64,000 nt of DNA from NCBI RefSeq assembly GCF_027563465.1, contig NZ_JAPFQA010000004.1:248001-312000 (forward strand), in the 5' to 3' direction. The notes under the pieces are model-generated. The model was not told the DNA's origin and made no database searches. It saw only the letters and a list, made by a program, of their open reading frames with translations. Shown one piece after another: positions 38,564 to 48,587 of the stretch; position 1 is the first letter of the stretch, and each line of letters begins with the position of its first letter. Origin of the DNA: Mesorhizobium qingshengii. Lineage in GTDB: Bacteria; Pseudomonadota; Alphaproteobacteria; Rhizobiales; Rhizobiaceae. Made by a program: the position numbers and the translations under genes.

Positions 38564-39643
38564 ATGCTGGAACTGAGAAACGTCACCAAGACGGTCGGTG
38601 CGGCGGAGCAGATCCGCGATGTGTCGCTGACGCTTCAGCATGGCTCGCTCAACGTTCTGCTCGGACCCACGCTTTCCGGCAAGACCAGCCTGATGCGGCT
38701 GATGGCGGGTCTTGATGTGCCGACCTCCGGTTCGGTCTGGTTCGACGGCCAGAATGTCACCGGCGTGCCGGTGCAGAAGCGCAAGATCGCCATGGTCTAC
38801 CAGCAGTTCATCAACTATCCGGCGATGACCGTCTACGAGAACATCGCCTCGCCGCTGAGGGTGGCTGGCGTCGAGCAGGCCAGGATCGACAGCCAGGTGC
38901 GGGAGGCTGCAGCGCTGCTCAAGCTGACGCCCTATCTCGACCGCACGCCGCTGAACCTGTCGGGTGGCCAGCAGCAGCGCACCGCGCTGGCGCGCGCCAT
39001 CGTCAAGAATGCCAGCCTGGTGCTGCTCGACGAGCCGCTGGCCAATCTCGACTACAAATTGCGCGAGGAACTGCGCGCGGAGCTGCCGAGGATTTTCGCC
39101 GCCGCCGGCACCATCTTCGTCTACGCCACGACCGAGCCGCACGAGGCGCTGCTGCTCGGCGGCAACACGGCAACATTGTCCGAAGGCCGCATCACCCAGT
39201 TCGGACCGACCATCGACGTGTTCCGCAGGCCGATCGATCTGGTGACGGCCAGGACCTTCGCCGATCCGCCGCTCAACACCATCGTGCTGGCCAAGAAGAG
39301 CGCCGACTTCCTGCTGGAAGGTGGCGTCAAACTGCCGGTGCCCGCTGAGCTCGTCGGCATTGCCGATGGCAACTATACGGTCGGCTTCCAGCCGCATCAT
39401 CTTTCGCTTGAACGGCCCAATGCCTCGGCGGTGCCGGTGCGGGCGAAGGTGACGATCACCGAGATCACCGGGTCGGAAAGTTTCATCCATCTCGACTTCG
39501 CCGACGTGCGCTGGGTTATGCTGACCCACGGCATTCGCGATTTCGAGACCGATGAGGTGGTCGACGTGTTCATCGATCCGCGCCACATCATGGTGTTCGA
39601 CGAGCACGGTCGCGCCGTGACCGCACCCAAGCTGGCGGCATAG
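38564..39643 (+). CDS. glpS: Glycerol ABC transporter ATP-binding protein GlpS
   Basis: 359 aa ATPase of the rhizobial glycerol ABC importer. Walker A is GPTLSGKT, an unusual form; signature LSGGQQQRTALARAI; Walker B LVLLDEPLANLD. A C-terminal regulatory OB-type domain begins around residue 240 (VTARTFADPPLNTIVLAK). Ribosome site GGGAGGAGG lies just before the ATG. Together with GlpT it forms a heterodimeric motor, as in the described glpSTPQUV system. Confidence 0.9.
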   Translation: MLELRNVTKTVGAAEQIRDVSLTLQHGSLNVLLGPTLSGKTSLMRLMAGLDVPTSGSVWFDGQNVTGVPVQKRKIAMVYQQFINYPAMTVYENIASPLRVAGVEQARIDSQVREAAALLKLTPYLDRTPLNLSGGQQQRTALARAIVKNASLVLLDEPLANLDYKLREELRAELPRIFAAAGTIFVYATTEPHEALLLGGNTATLSEGRITQFGPTIDVFRRPIDLVTARTFADPPLNTIVLAKKSADFLLEGGVKLPVPAELVGIADGNYTVGFQPHHLSLERPNASAVPVRAKVTITEITGSESFIHLDFADVRWVMLTHGIRDFETDEVVDVFIDPRHIMVFDEHGRAVTAPKLAA

Positions 39644-39652
39644 GAGGGCGAT

Positions 39653-40720
39653 ATGGCGCGCATCGACGTCAATCACATCCGCCATTCCTATCTGCCGAAT
39701 CCGCGGAAGGATGCCGATTTCGCCTTGCGGGAAGTGCATCATACGTTCGAGGACGGCGGCGCTTATGCGCTGCTTGGGCCTTCCGGCTGCGGCAAGACCA
39801 CGCTGCTCAACATCATTTCGGGCCTGCTTCATCCCTCGCACGGCCAGTTGCTGTTCAACGGCAGGGATGTGACCAGTCTGTCGACGCAGGAGCGCAACAT
39901 CGCGCAGGTGTTCCAGTTCCCCGTCATCTACGACACCATGACCGTCTATGACAATCTGGCGTTCCCGCTGCGCAACCGCGGGGTTCCGGAAGCAGACGTA
40001 GACCGCAAGGTGCGCGAGACGCTGGAGATGATCGACCTGGCGTCCTGGGCGAAGAAGAAGGCGAGGGGCCTGACCGCCGACCAGAAGCAGAAGATATCGC
40101 TCGGCCGCGGTCTGGTGCGCTCCGACGTCAACGCCATCCTGTTCGACGAACCGCTGACCGTTATCGACCCGCACATGAAGTGGGTGCTGCGCTCGCAGTT
40201 GAAGCAGCTTCATCGCCGGTTCGGCTACACCATGGTCTATGTCACCCACGACCAGACCGAGGCGCTGACCTTCGCTGACCAGGTCGTGGTGATGTATGAT
40301 GGCGGCATCGTCCAGATCGGCACGCCGGCGGAACTGTTCGAGCGGCCGCGCCACACCTTTGTCGGCTATTTCATCGGCTCTCCCGGCATGAACGTCATGC
40401 CGGTGGCGATCGACGGCAGGACGGCGACCCTCGGCTCGCAACGGATCGAGTTGCCGGGCGTGCCGAAAGCAGGCGGCGGTGCTGTCGAGCTTGGCATCCG
40501 TCCCGAATATGTGCGGCTCGGCCGCGAGGGCATGTCCGTATCCATCAGCAAGGTTGAGGATCTCGGCCGCCACAAGGTCGTGCGCGCCAGGCTGGAAGGC
40601 CGCGAAATCGCGGCGGTCATCGGCGAGGACGAGACGTTACCCGCCCATCCGAAGGTGCGGTTCGACCCTGCGGGCATCAACATCTATGCCGATTCCTGGC
40701 GTGTCGAGATGGGGGCATAG
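39653..40720 (+). CDS. glpT: Glycerol ABC transporter ATP-binding protein GlpT
   Basis: 355 aa, second ATPase. Walker A GPSGCGKTTL is intact and Walker B is AILFDEPLTVIDPHM, but the signature is LTADQKQKISLGRGLV instead of LSGGQ. With GlpS normal there, only one of the two composite ATP sites has a consensus signature. The C-terminal regulatory domain is present. GGAGGGCGAT precedes the ATG. The gene ends one base before the glpP start. Confidence 0.9.
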   Translation: MARIDVNHIRHSYLPNPRKDADFALREVHHTFEDGGAYALLGPSGCGKTTLLNIISGLLHPSHGQLLFNGRDVTSLSTQERNIAQVFQFPVIYDTMTVYDNLAFPLRNRGVPEADVDRKVRETLEMIDLASWAKKKARGLTADQKQKISLGRGLVRSDVNAILFDEPLTVIDPHMKWVLRSQLKQLHRRFGYTMVYVTHDQTEALTFADQVVVMYDGGIVQIGTPAELFERPRHTFVGYFIGSPGMNVMPVAIDGRTATLGSQRIELPGVPKAGGGAVELGIRPEYVRLGREGMSVSISKVEDLGRHKVVRARLEGREIAAVIGEDETLPAHPKVRFDPAGINIYADSWRVEMGA

Positions 40721-41587
40721 ATGGACAAGACCTGGAACAACAAGGCTTGGTTCCTGGTGTTGCCGGTGCTGGTGCTGGTGGCATTCTCGGCCGTCATACC
40801 GCTGATGACCGTCGTCAACTATTCGGTGCAGGACACGTTCGGCAACAACGTCTTCTTCTGGGCAGGTACGGAGTGGTTCGAGGAACTGCTGTCGTCGCGC
40901 CGCTTCTGGGAGGCGATGGCCCGCAACCTGATTTTCTCATTCATCATCCTCGCCATCGAAGTGCCGCTCGGCATCTTCATCGCGCTCAACATGCCGAAGA
41001 AGGGCTGGGGCGTACCGGTCTGCCTGGTGCTTATGGCCTTGCCGCTGCTGATCCCGTGGAACGTCGTCGGCACCATCTGGCAGGTGTTCGGGCGCAACGA
41101 CATCGGCCTGCTGGGCTACTACGTCAACGCGCTGGGCATCGACTTCAACTATGTGCAGGACCCGTTCGACGCCTGGGTCATCATCATCGTCATGGATGTC
41201 TGGCACTGGACCAGCCTCGTCGTGCTGCTTTGCTACGCCGGCCTGGTCTCCATCCCCGACGCCTTCTATCAGGCGGCCAAGATCGACGGTGCCTCGCGCT
41301 GGGCGGTGTTCCGCTACATCCAATTGCCCAAGATGCAGCGCGTTCTCCTGATCGCCGTGCTGCTGCGCTTCATGGACAGTTTCATGATCTACACCGAGCC
41401 TTTCGTCGTAACCGGCGGCGGTCCGGGCAATTCGACGACGTTCCTGTCGATCGACCTCGTCAAGACGGCGCTTGGCCAGTTCGACCTCGGTCCGGCCGCG
41501 GCCATGTCGCTTGTCTACTTCCTCATCATCCTCCTGTTGTCGTGGGTGTTCTACACCGTGATGACCAACTACGACGCGGAGCGCTGA
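40721..41587 (+). CDS. glpP: Glycerol ABC transporter permease GlpP
   Basis: 288 aa, six membrane segments. MalF-type permease with the cytoplasmic EAA loop: IPDAFYQAAKIDGASRWAVF, which docks the ATPase. It opens with WFLVLPVLVLVAFSAVIPLM. The ATG directly follows the glpT stop. Pairs with GlpQ to form the membrane channel for glycerol. Confidence 0.92.
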   Translation: MDKTWNNKAWFLVLPVLVLVAFSAVIPLMTVVNYSVQDTFGNNVFFWAGTEWFEELLSSRRFWEAMARNLIFSFIILAIEVPLGIFIALNMPKKGWGVPVCLVLMALPLLIPWNVVGTIWQVFGRNDIGLLGYYVNALGIDFNYVQDPFDAWVIIIVMDVWHWTSLVVLLCYAGLVSIPDAFYQAAKIDGASRWAVFRYIQLPKMQRVLLIAVLLRFMDSFMIYTEPFVVTGGGPGNSTTFLSIDLVKTALGQFDLGPAAAMSLVYFLIILLLSWVFYTVMTNYDAER

Positions 41588-41588
41588 G

Positions 41589-42509
<921 letters not shown>

Positions 42510-42570
42510 TGAAACAAACGCATGAGTTCATCCGCAACACCATCGCCAAGGGCTTCGCCCTGGGGAGGGT

Positions 42571-42864
42571 ATGATCATGAATTTCGACCTCACCTGGATG
42601 GCGTGGACGTGGCCGACGGCGGCCTTCTTCACAACCATCCTGCTGTTGCTGTGCGGCATGGCGGTGTGGGAATACGCCTCGCCGGGCGGCAATCCGCGCG
42701 TCGGCATCCTGCGCTTCGAGACGACGCGCGGCGACCGTCTTTTCCTCTCGCTGCTTGGCAGCGCCTTTATCCATCTCGCTTGGCTGGGTCTTGTCGGATC
42801 CAACCTGTGGTGGGCTCTCGCTCTCTCCGTAGTCTACGCCATTGGCGTGTTCCGCTACGTATAG
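42571..42864 (+). CDS. glpU: Small membrane subunit GlpU (DUF2160)
   Basis: 97 aa with three hydrophobic segments (AWTWPTAAFFTTILLLLCGM, LLGSAFIHLAWLGLVG and WWALALSVVYAIGVF). Corresponds to the DUF2160 protein GlpU encoded in the rhizobial glycerol ABC operon; its precise role in the transporter is not established. Two ATG codons are possible (42571 and 42577). The ribosome site lies in the duplicated segment. Confidence 0.85.
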   Translation: MIMNFDLTWMAWTWPTAAFFTTILLLLCGMAVWEYASPGGNPRVGILRFETTRGDRLFLSLLGSAFIHLAWLGLVGSNLWWALALSVVYAIGVFRYV

Positions 42865-42943
42865 AGGGGGAAACTGTTGGAGCGACAGCGTGCCGGCCGC
42901 CGCTCCAGATCGCACTTGAAACCTGAAACAGTGGAGGAAACAC

Positions 42944-44671
42944 ATGCGACGGCAATTTTTAACATCAACGACTGCCCTTGTCCTATTGCTGGGCGCGGGC
43001 AATGCCTACGCGGGGATGGACGAAGCAAAAGCCTTTCTGGACAAGGAGATAGGCCCGCTTTCGACGCTTTCGCGCGCCGACCAGGAAGCCGAAATGCAGT
43101 GGTTTATTGACGCAGCCAAGCCGTTCGCCGGCATGGACATCAAGGTCGTCTCCGAAACCATCGCCACGCATCAGTATGAATCGCAGGTGCTGGCGCCGGC
43201 CTTTACCGCCATCACCGGCATCAAGATCACGCATGACGTCATCCAGGAAGGCGACGTCGTCGAGAAGATCCAGACCCAGATGCAGACCGGCCAGAATCTC
43301 TATGACGGCTGGGTCAACGATTCCGACCTGATCGGCACCCACTGGCGCTACCAGCAGGTGCGCAATCTGACCGACTGGATGGCGGGCGACGGCAAGGATG
43401 TTACCAATCCGAACCTCGACCTGAAGGATTTTATCGGCACCTCCTTCACGACGGCTCCGGACAAGAAGCTCTACCAGCTTCCCGACCAGCAGTTCGCGAA
43501 CCTCTACTGGTTCCGTTACGACTGGTTCAACGACGAGAAGAACAAGGCGGACTTCAAGGCCAAGTACGGCTACGACCTCGGCGTTCCGGTCAACTGGTCT
43601 GCCTATGAGGATATCGCCGAGTTCTTCACCGGCCGCGAGATCGACGGCAAGAAGGTCTATGGCCACATGGACTACGGCAAGAAGGACCCGTCGCTTGGCT
43701 GGCGGTTCACCGATGCCTGGCTGTCCATGGCCGGCAATGGCGACAAGGGCATCCCGAACGGCCTGCCTGTCGACGAATGGGGCATCAAGGTCGACGAGAA
43801 TTCACGACCGGTCGGCTCCTGCACGGCACGCGGCGGCGACACCAATGGTCCGGCTGCCGTCTACTCGATCCAGAAATACCTCGACTGGCTGAAGGCCTAC
43901 GCTCCGGCGGAAGCCCAGGGCATGACCTTCTCGGAATCGGGACCGGTCCCGGCGCAGGGCGCGGTTGCCCAGCAGATCTTCTGGTACACAGCCTTCACCG
44001 CCTCGATGGTCGACGCGGGCGCCAAGGCGGTGCTGAACGACGACGGCACGCCGAAATGGCGCATGGCACCGTCGCCGCACGGTGTCTACTGGAAGGACGG
44101 CATGAAGCTCGGCTACCAGGACGTCGGTTCCTGGACGCTGATGAAGTCGACGCCGACGGACCGCGCCAAGGCCGCCTGGCTCTACGCGCAGTTCGTAACC
44201 TCGAAGACCGTGGACGTGAAGAAGAGCCATGTCGGCCTCACCTTCATCCGCGAGAGCACGATCCACGACAAGAGCTTCACCGAACGTGCGCCCAAGCTCG
44301 GCGGTCTGATCGAGTTCTACCGCTCGCCGGCCCGTGTGCAGTGGTCGCCGACCGGCACCAACGTGCCGGACTATCCGAAGCTGGCACAGCTCTGGTGGCA
44401 GGCGATCGGCGATGCATCGTCGGGTGCCAAGACGGCGCAGGAAGCGATGGACTCGCTGTGCGGCGAGCAGGAAAAGGTCATGAGCCGTATCGAGAAGTCG
44501 GGCGTCCAGGGCGATATCGGCCCGAAGATGGCCGAAGAGCATGATCTCGCCTACTGGAACGCCGACGCGGTCAAGAAAGGCAATCTCGCGCCTCAGCTGA
44601 AGATCGAGAACGAGAAGGAAAAGCCGATCACCATCAATTATGATGAGCTGGTGAAGAGCTGGCAGAAGTAA
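42944..44671 (+). CDS. glpV: Glycerol ABC transporter substrate-binding protein GlpV
   Basis: 575 aa periplasmic solute-binding protein. Signal peptide [20 protein letters not shown], cleaved near AYAG. The mature protein is long for the family, with [40 protein letters not shown] and a C-terminal [20 protein letters not shown]. Binds the substrate and delivers it to GlpPQ. A strong GGAGGAA lies before the ATG. Followed by two hairpins before glpK. Confidence 0.92.
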   Translation: MRRQFLTSTTALVLLLGAGNAYAGMDEAKAFLDKEIGPLSTLSRADQEAEMQWFIDAAKPFAGMDIKVVSETIATHQYESQVLAPAFTAITGIKITHDVIQEGDVVEKIQTQMQTGQNLYDGWVNDSDLIGTHWRYQQVRNLTDWMAGDGKDVTNPNLDLKDFIGTSFTTAPDKKLYQLPDQQFANLYWFRYDWFNDEKNKADFKAKYGYDLGVPVNWSAYEDIAEFFTGREIDGKKVYGHMDYGKKDPSLGWRFTDAWLSMAGNGDKGIPNGLPVDEWGIKVDENSRPVGSCTARGGDTNGPAAVYSIQKYLDWLKAYAPAEAQGMTFSESGPVPAQGAVAQQIFWYTAFTASMVDAGAKAVLNDDGTPKWRMAPSPHGVYWKDGMKLGYQDVGSWTLMKSTPTDRAKAAWLYAQFVTSKTVDVKKSHVGLTFIRESTIHDKSFTERAPKLGGLIEFYRSPARVQWSPTGTNVPDYPKLAQLWWQAIGDASSGAKTAQEAMDSLCGEQEKVMSRIEKSGVQGDIGPKMAEEHDLAYWNADAVKKGNLAPQLKIENEKEKPITINYDELVKSWQK

Positions 44672-44709
44672 GACTGTCCTATGCGGGCGCTCGCGCCCGT
44701 GTGAAATTG

Positions 44710-44740
44710 GGGAGGCGGCTTGTTGCCGTCTCCCTTCTTT
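44710..44740 (+). terminator. Terminator or attenuator between glpV and glpK
   Basis: GGGAGGCGGC and GCCGTCTCCC pair over ten positions (one G-T) around a TTGTT loop, followed by TTCTTT. Another stem, CGGGCG-CTCG-CGCCCG, lies just upstream at 44684-44699. Together they probably end or reduce transcription before glpK, lowering kinase relative to transporter. Confidence 0.55.
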
Positions 44741-44763
44741 GTATGAAGGCGGAGAACGTTGGA

Positions 44764-46257
44764 ATGAGCGGTTTTGTGCTGGCAATCGACCAGGGAACGA
44801 CATCGACCCGGGCGATCCTGTTCGACGACCAGATGAAAGTCGCTGGCAGTGGGCAGAAGGAATTCACCCAGCACTATCCGGCCTCCGGCTGGGTCGAGCA
44901 CGATCCGGAAGAGATCTGGGCAAGCGTCGTGGCGACGGTCAAGGCTGCGCTGAAGGCCGCTGGGCGTGCGGCATCGGATGTCGCGGCCATCGGCATCACC
45001 AATCAGCGCGAGACCGTCGTCATCTGGGATAGGGCGACCGGCAAGCCGATCCACAATGCCATCGTCTGGCAGGACCGGCGCACCGCGCCGCTGTGCCAAA
45101 AGCTCAAGAAACAGGGTCTGGAAAAGACTTTCACGAAAAAGACCGGCCTGCTGCTCGATCCCTATTTCTCCGGCACCAAGATCGCGTGGATGCTGGACAA
45201 GGTGAAGGGTGCGAGAAAACGCGCCGAGAAGGGCGAACTGCTGGCCGGCACCATCGACAGCTTTTTGATCTGGCGGCTGACCGGCGGCAAGGTCCACGCC
45301 ACGGACGCCACCAACGCCTCGCGCACGCTGGTCTACAACATCGCAGAGAATGCCTGGGACGACGAGCTGCTGGCCATCCTCAACATCCCCGCCAAAATGC
45401 TGCCGGAGGTCAAAGACTGTGCCGATGATTATGGAAATACGGAGAAAAATCTCTTTGGTGCCGAAATAAGAATCCTCGGTGTCGCCGGCGACCAGCATGC
45501 GGCGACCATTGGCCAGGCCTGCTTTGAGCCGGGCATGATGAAGTCCACCTATGGCACCGGCTGTTTTGCGCTGCTCAACACCGGTGCCGATCTGGTGCGT
45601 TCGAAGAACCGGCTGCTGACGACCATCGCTTACCGGCTGAACGGCAAGACGACCTATGCGCTGGAGGGCTCGATCTTCATCGCCGGTGCTGCCGTGCAGT
45701 GGTTGCGCGACGGCATCAAGGTGATCGGCAAGGCAGAGCAGAGCGGCAAGTTGGCGGCCGAGGCCGATCCGACGCAAAACGTCTATCTGGTGCCGGCCTT
45801 TGTCGGGCTCGGTGCACCGCACTGGGACGCCGAAGCCCGCGGCGCCATTTTTGGGCTGACCCGCAATTCCGGACCGGCGGAGTTTGCTCGCGCCGCCCTG
45901 GAAGCCGTGGCCTACCAGACGCGCGACCTGCTCGACGCCATGCGCAAGGACTGGAAGGAGGCCTCGGCCAAGACCGTGCTTCGGGTCGACGGCGGCATGG
46001 TGGCATCGGACTGGACCATGCAGCGACTGGCCGACATCCTCGATGCGCCGGTCGACCGCCCGACCATTCTGGAGACGACGGCGCTCGGTGCCGCCTGGCT
46101 GGCAGGGTCGAAGGCCGGGGTGTGGCCGAAGGCCCGGGAATTCGCCAAGAGCTGGGCGCTCGAGCGACGGTTCCTGCCGGACATGGATTCAGCCGTTCGA
46201 TCGGCCAAGCTGGCGGGATGGCGCGACGCCGTGCGCAGGACGTTGAGCACACAGTAA
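44764..46257 (+). CDS. glpK: Glycerol kinase
   Basis: Phosphorylates glycerol to glycerol-3-phosphate with ATP. 497 aa. FGGY-family motifs: [15 protein letters not shown] at the N-terminus, [20 protein letters not shown] with [33 protein letters not shown], and [16 protein letters not shown]. The C-terminal [20 protein letters not shown] is the family's ATP-site segment. The start [11 protein letters not shown] was chosen; the frame is open 21 codons further up with a poor context. Confidence 0.96.
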   Translation: MSGFVLAIDQGTTSTRAILFDDQMKVAGSGQKEFTQHYPASGWVEHDPEEIWASVVATVKAALKAAGRAASDVAAIGITNQRETVVIWDRATGKPIHNAIVWQDRRTAPLCQKLKKQGLEKTFTKKTGLLLDPYFSGTKIAWMLDKVKGARKRAEKGELLAGTIDSFLIWRLTGGKVHATDATNASRTLVYNIAENAWDDELLAILNIPAKMLPEVKDCADDYGNTEKNLFGAEIRILGVAGDQHAATIGQACFEPGMMKSTYGTGCFALLNTGADLVRSKNRLLTTIAYRLNGKTTYALEGSIFIAGAAVQWLRDGIKVIGKAEQSGKLAAEADPTQNVYLVPAFVGLGAPHWDAEARGAIFGLTRNSGPAEFARAALEAVAYQTRDLLDAMRKDWKEASAKTVLRVDGGMVASDWTMQRLADILDAPVDRPTILETTALGAAWLAGSKAGVWPKAREFAKSWALERRFLPDMDSAVRSAKLAGWRDAVRRTLSTQ

Positions 46258-46706
46258 GCGCCCATCAGATAGTGATTATGCGGCTAAGGGAATTAAGTTG
46301 GACTGGTATCCCGTTTGTCGCGATCTGACGGCCGGAACGCCTTTGTTCTCGCAGGACAGGGCCGTCAGGGTCGTCGCCGGGATCCAGATTGCCGGTTCCA
46401 CGAGTCTCAAGGCGAGCAACTGGCTCTGGGCTTGGGCAAATTCAAATTGCCCAGCAAGCTGCTTGGCAATGCGAAGCAGGTTCGATCCTTCGGACAGATA
46501 AATGGCGCTGACGAACTGGCCCAGCCCTATGTGACGGATGCGGACAATCAGCTGGAAGTACCTGGTTGGGAACTCAGTGCGGTAATGTCTCGAATCTGCA
46601 AAGATTGGAGTGCTCCAGCAGCGAAGGTGGAGGCTTCTATCTGATGCTCAAGAGCATCAACTGGGCAAGCTGACGGCAAACAGTTCGTCTTCTGAACAGT
46701 CGATCA
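46258..46706. other. Gene-poor stretch after glpK
   Basis: Two overlapping frames start from TTG codons (46298-46501 and 46315-46644), the second ending VPGWELSAVMSRICKDW. Neither has a ribosome site or family motif. Composition is less GC-rich than the flanking genes and might reflect decayed sequence. I see no RNA gene. Confidence 0.35.
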
Positions 46707-46735
46707 GAAGCCCGCGCCGTCGCCGGCGCGGGCTT
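46707..46735. terminator. Strong hairpin before the BA14K gene
   Basis: A perfect 12-bp stem, GAAGCCCGCGCC with GGCGCGGGCTTC, around a five-base loop. No T run follows. It sits 38 bases beyond the end of the minus-strand BA14K gene and may terminate it. Confidence 0.55.
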
Positions 46736-46773
46736 CTATCAAACTCTCGTCAGCATCAATGCCTATTCCTGGA

Positions 46774-47271
46774 TCAATAGGGGGAGCGGCATTCCCGGCG
46801 AGGGCCGTAGTTCGGCTGGAAGGTGTTGTCCGAAGAGCGGTAGCTGCGATAGTGATCGTAGCACCACTGGACATGCGCGTTGCCTTCATAGACGCGGTTG
46901 TTCTCGTTGTTGATGATCGCGCCGCTGATCAGTGCGCCAGCTGCAAAGGCAGCCAGCGGGAACCAGTAGTCGCCGTGGCGACGGTAGCCGCGATGGTATT
47001 CGCGATAGCCGCGATGGCCATTCCAGTAGGCGCCGCCATCATTGTTCCGGGTAAAGTTCCGATTGCCGCTGAAATTGCGATTGAAGTGGCGGCGCTCTCC
47101 ATTACGTTTCTTCCATTGGAGATCCCCGTTTCGGGCTTCGACGTTCTGGATATTTGACGAGGCATCCGGTGCCTGCGGCAAGAACATCTGCGTCGCATTG
47201 GCCGGCATGGCTGCCGCCGCGAACGAAATTGACAGGGAGGTCGCCAGTATACCCGATACGATCTTGTTCAT
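46774..47271 (-). CDS. BA14K family exported protein
   Basis: 165 aa. Signal peptide [20 protein letters not shown], cleaved near ANA. An Arg/Asn/His-rich middle ([35 protein letters not shown]) is followed by a short membrane-like segment [14 protein letters not shown] and the BA14K signature [18 protein letters not shown], ending [10 protein letters not shown] with the paired cysteine. The family is named from an immunoreactive Brucella protein; it is envelope-associated with unknown biochemical role. Confidence 0.85.
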   Translation of the reverse strand: MNKIVSGILATSLSISFAAAAMPANATQMFLPQAPDASSNIQNVEARNGDLQWKKRNGERRHFNRNFSGNRNFTRNNDGGAYWNGHRGYREYHRGYRRHGDYWFPLAAFAAGALISGAIINNENNRVYEGNAHVQWCYDHYRSYRSSDNTFQPNYGPRRECRSPY

Positions 47272-47508
47272 TGTCTTCTCCTTCGAAAGGGTGATTGACG
47301 TCCCTTGTGTCGAGACAACGGGCGATGCGGGGGAAGGTTCCTCGCCAAATGCCAAGTTGCTGATTTGTAACGTTTCTCCAGCCCGTGCGCAGCGCCGGGG
47401 AGAGGCGTACAATGACTTGGCCAGGGTCGTTTCCCTCTTGATTGAAACGGCCGGTTAGGCACGATGATAGGGCTGGGAAAGCCCGGCTTGCCAGTGCTCT
47501 TTTTCCGG

Positions 47509-47537
47509 TTGACCGGTCGAGGCACTCTCCCTATGTT
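47509..47537 (+). promoter_or_regulatory. Promoter of tRNA-Lys
   Basis: TTGACC (47509-47514), 17 bases, TATGTT (47532-47537), 36 bases before the tRNA. A good match to the housekeeping pattern. Confidence 0.6.
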
Positions 47538-47573
47538 CCGCGCAATTTCGAGGGCAGCCTTTCGCGCCCACGG

Positions 47574-47649
47574 GAGCGCGTAGCTCAGCCGGTAGAGCAA
47601 CTGACTTTTAATCAGTAGGTCATGGGTTCGAATCCCATCGCGCTCACCA
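47574..47649 (+). tRNA. tRNA-Lys (anticodon TTT)
   Basis: 76 bases folding as a complete cloverleaf: acceptor arms GAGCGCG and CGCGCTC, D arm with AGCTCAGCCGGTAGAGC, anticodon arm ACTGA-CTTTTAA-TCAGT (anticodon TTT), T arm ATGGG-TTCGAAT-CCCAT, discriminator A and encoded CCA. Its 3' half is the likely phage attachment site. Confidence 0.97.
47615..47649 (+). other. Probable attL core (3' half of tRNA-Lys)
   Basis: From the anticodon-stem 3' side to the CCA end. Tyrosine-integrase phages often recombine within the tRNA T arm and restore the gene's 3' end. The integrase gene less than 1 kb away points here. The matching copy (attR) would be right of the window; exact borders are not determinable. 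Confidence 0.6.
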
Positions 47650-47724
47650 AAGTTTCACGTGGAACATCAATACGTTAGCGGTTTTGCCAAAAGAACAGAG
47701 GCGGAACCTGTGCGACTTTTGCGA

Positions 47725-47751
47725 CCCGTGCGACTTCGAAAGTCGCACGGG
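47725..47751. repeat. Perfect 12-bp inverted repeat beside attL
   Basis: CCCGTGCGACTT, loop CGA, AAGTCGCACGGG. A further GTGCGACTT lies just upstream at 47710-47718. It could end the minus-strand gene at 47768 or be an integrase arm site. Confidence 0.6.
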
Positions 47752-47767
47752 CCGTTCGCGACCTGTT

Positions 47768-47974
47768 CTAGGCGGCTAGTCTCAGCAGCAGGCTGACATC
47801 GCGGTTGGCGGCCGCGATCTTGTCATGCGCGATATAGCAAAGGCTGGTTGCCGAGTGGCGCATCAGCTCGTGCTGGTGATCCTCTACGTTTTCGGAGATG
47901 AAGATCAGGGCATTCAGCAGATGGTCGATCTCGGCCAACTGCTGGTCTATGCGATGCAAAGGGTCTTGCTCCAT
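47768..47974 (-). CDS. Small phage hypothetical protein (68 aa)
   Basis: 68 aa, soluble, helical: MEQDPLHRIDQQLAEIDHLL, then LIFISENVEDHQHELMRHSA. No family recognised. It is the gene closest to the attachment site, in a position where phages often keep accessory or lysogenic-conversion genes. The ATG lacks a strong ribosome site. Confidence 0.45.
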   Translation of the reverse strand: MEQDPLHRIDQQLAEIDHLLNALIFISENVEDHQHELMRHSATSLCYIAHDKIAAANRDVSLLLRLAA

Positions 47975-48202
47975 GGTCGGTCGTTTTCCCGTGTGTTGCC
48001 TGTCGTGACGATCGGCCGTCTTGGGAGCGGCCTGCCTTTAATTCACGACCGCGTGATGGCAGGGTCAACGCGGCGGGCGGCTTTAGATAATATCGCTGTG
48101 GACGATGGTGGATACCGTGCAAAAGGTGGGACACGTTGTGGGATATTTTACCCATTCGCTGGGGCGATTTCCCCAGCCGGCGGACTCGGCCATAAGATCG
48201 TC

Positions 48203-48409
48203 ATGCCGAAGACAGACCGCCTCACGTCCCACATCCGATTATCGTCCGCGCTCAAGCGCAGGCTCAAGGTTGCAGCCGCCGAAAATGGCCGTAGCCTTAA
48301 CGAGGAAGTGGTGCTGCGGCTGGAAGGATCGTTCGAGATCGACGCCAGTCAGCGCGAACGGCTCAAGCTGTTGCTGGCGAACGCACAGGCCGTGCTGGAC
48401 GGTGGCTAG
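48203..48409 (+). CDS. Arc-type ribbon-helix-helix DNA-binding protein
   Basis: 68 aa from the ATG at 48203. TSHIRLSSALKRRLKVAAAE followed by NGRSLNEEVVLRLEGSF is the Arc/MetJ pattern: a beta strand reading SHIRL, then two helices with the conserved GRSLNEE turn. Such small regulators act as dimers. It is transcribed toward the integrase end, convergent with it, and might regulate phage excision genes or its own promoter. Confidence 0.7.
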   Translation: MPKTDRLTSHIRLSSALKRRLKVAAAENGRSLNEEVVLRLEGSFEIDASQRERLKLLLANAQAVLDGG

Positions 48410-48419
48410 CTGGCGATCG

Positions 48420-48587
48420 TCAAGAGCCCTGGCTGATGGCGAGGAAACGCGCAAGGTCGGCCTCCTTGCCGTTCAGCTTGCGGGCCTTGCCGTCCTTGAC
48501 GAGGTAGACGGTGTGCCAGTTGTCGGTGGAGTAGTAGACCCGGCCGTCAACCATTTCGACTTTCTCGGCGCCGGCCGGGATCTTCAT
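48420..48587 (-). CDS. Small protein coupled to the integrase (55 aa)
   Basis: 55 aa starting MKIPAGAEKVEMVDGRVYYS and ending ADLARFLAISQGS. The ATG overlaps the integrase stop (ATGA), so it is co-translated. It looks like a small beta-strand-rich fold with the DNWHTVYLVKDGKARKL segment. No family recognised; a recombination accessory role is a guess from position. Confidence 0.55.
   Translation of the reverse strand: MKIPAGAEKVEMVDGRVYYSTDNWHTVYLVKDGKARKLNGKEADLARFLAISQGS

Noticed and set aside
36875-40573. 1232-codon open frame opposite glpD-glpS-glpT
   Set aside because: Runs antisense across three clear genes and their ribosome sites; a third-position GC artefact.
46315-46644. 109-codon frame after glpK
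   Set aside because: Starts at TTG with no ribosome site; composition not protein-like over the first half. Kept only as an uncertain region.
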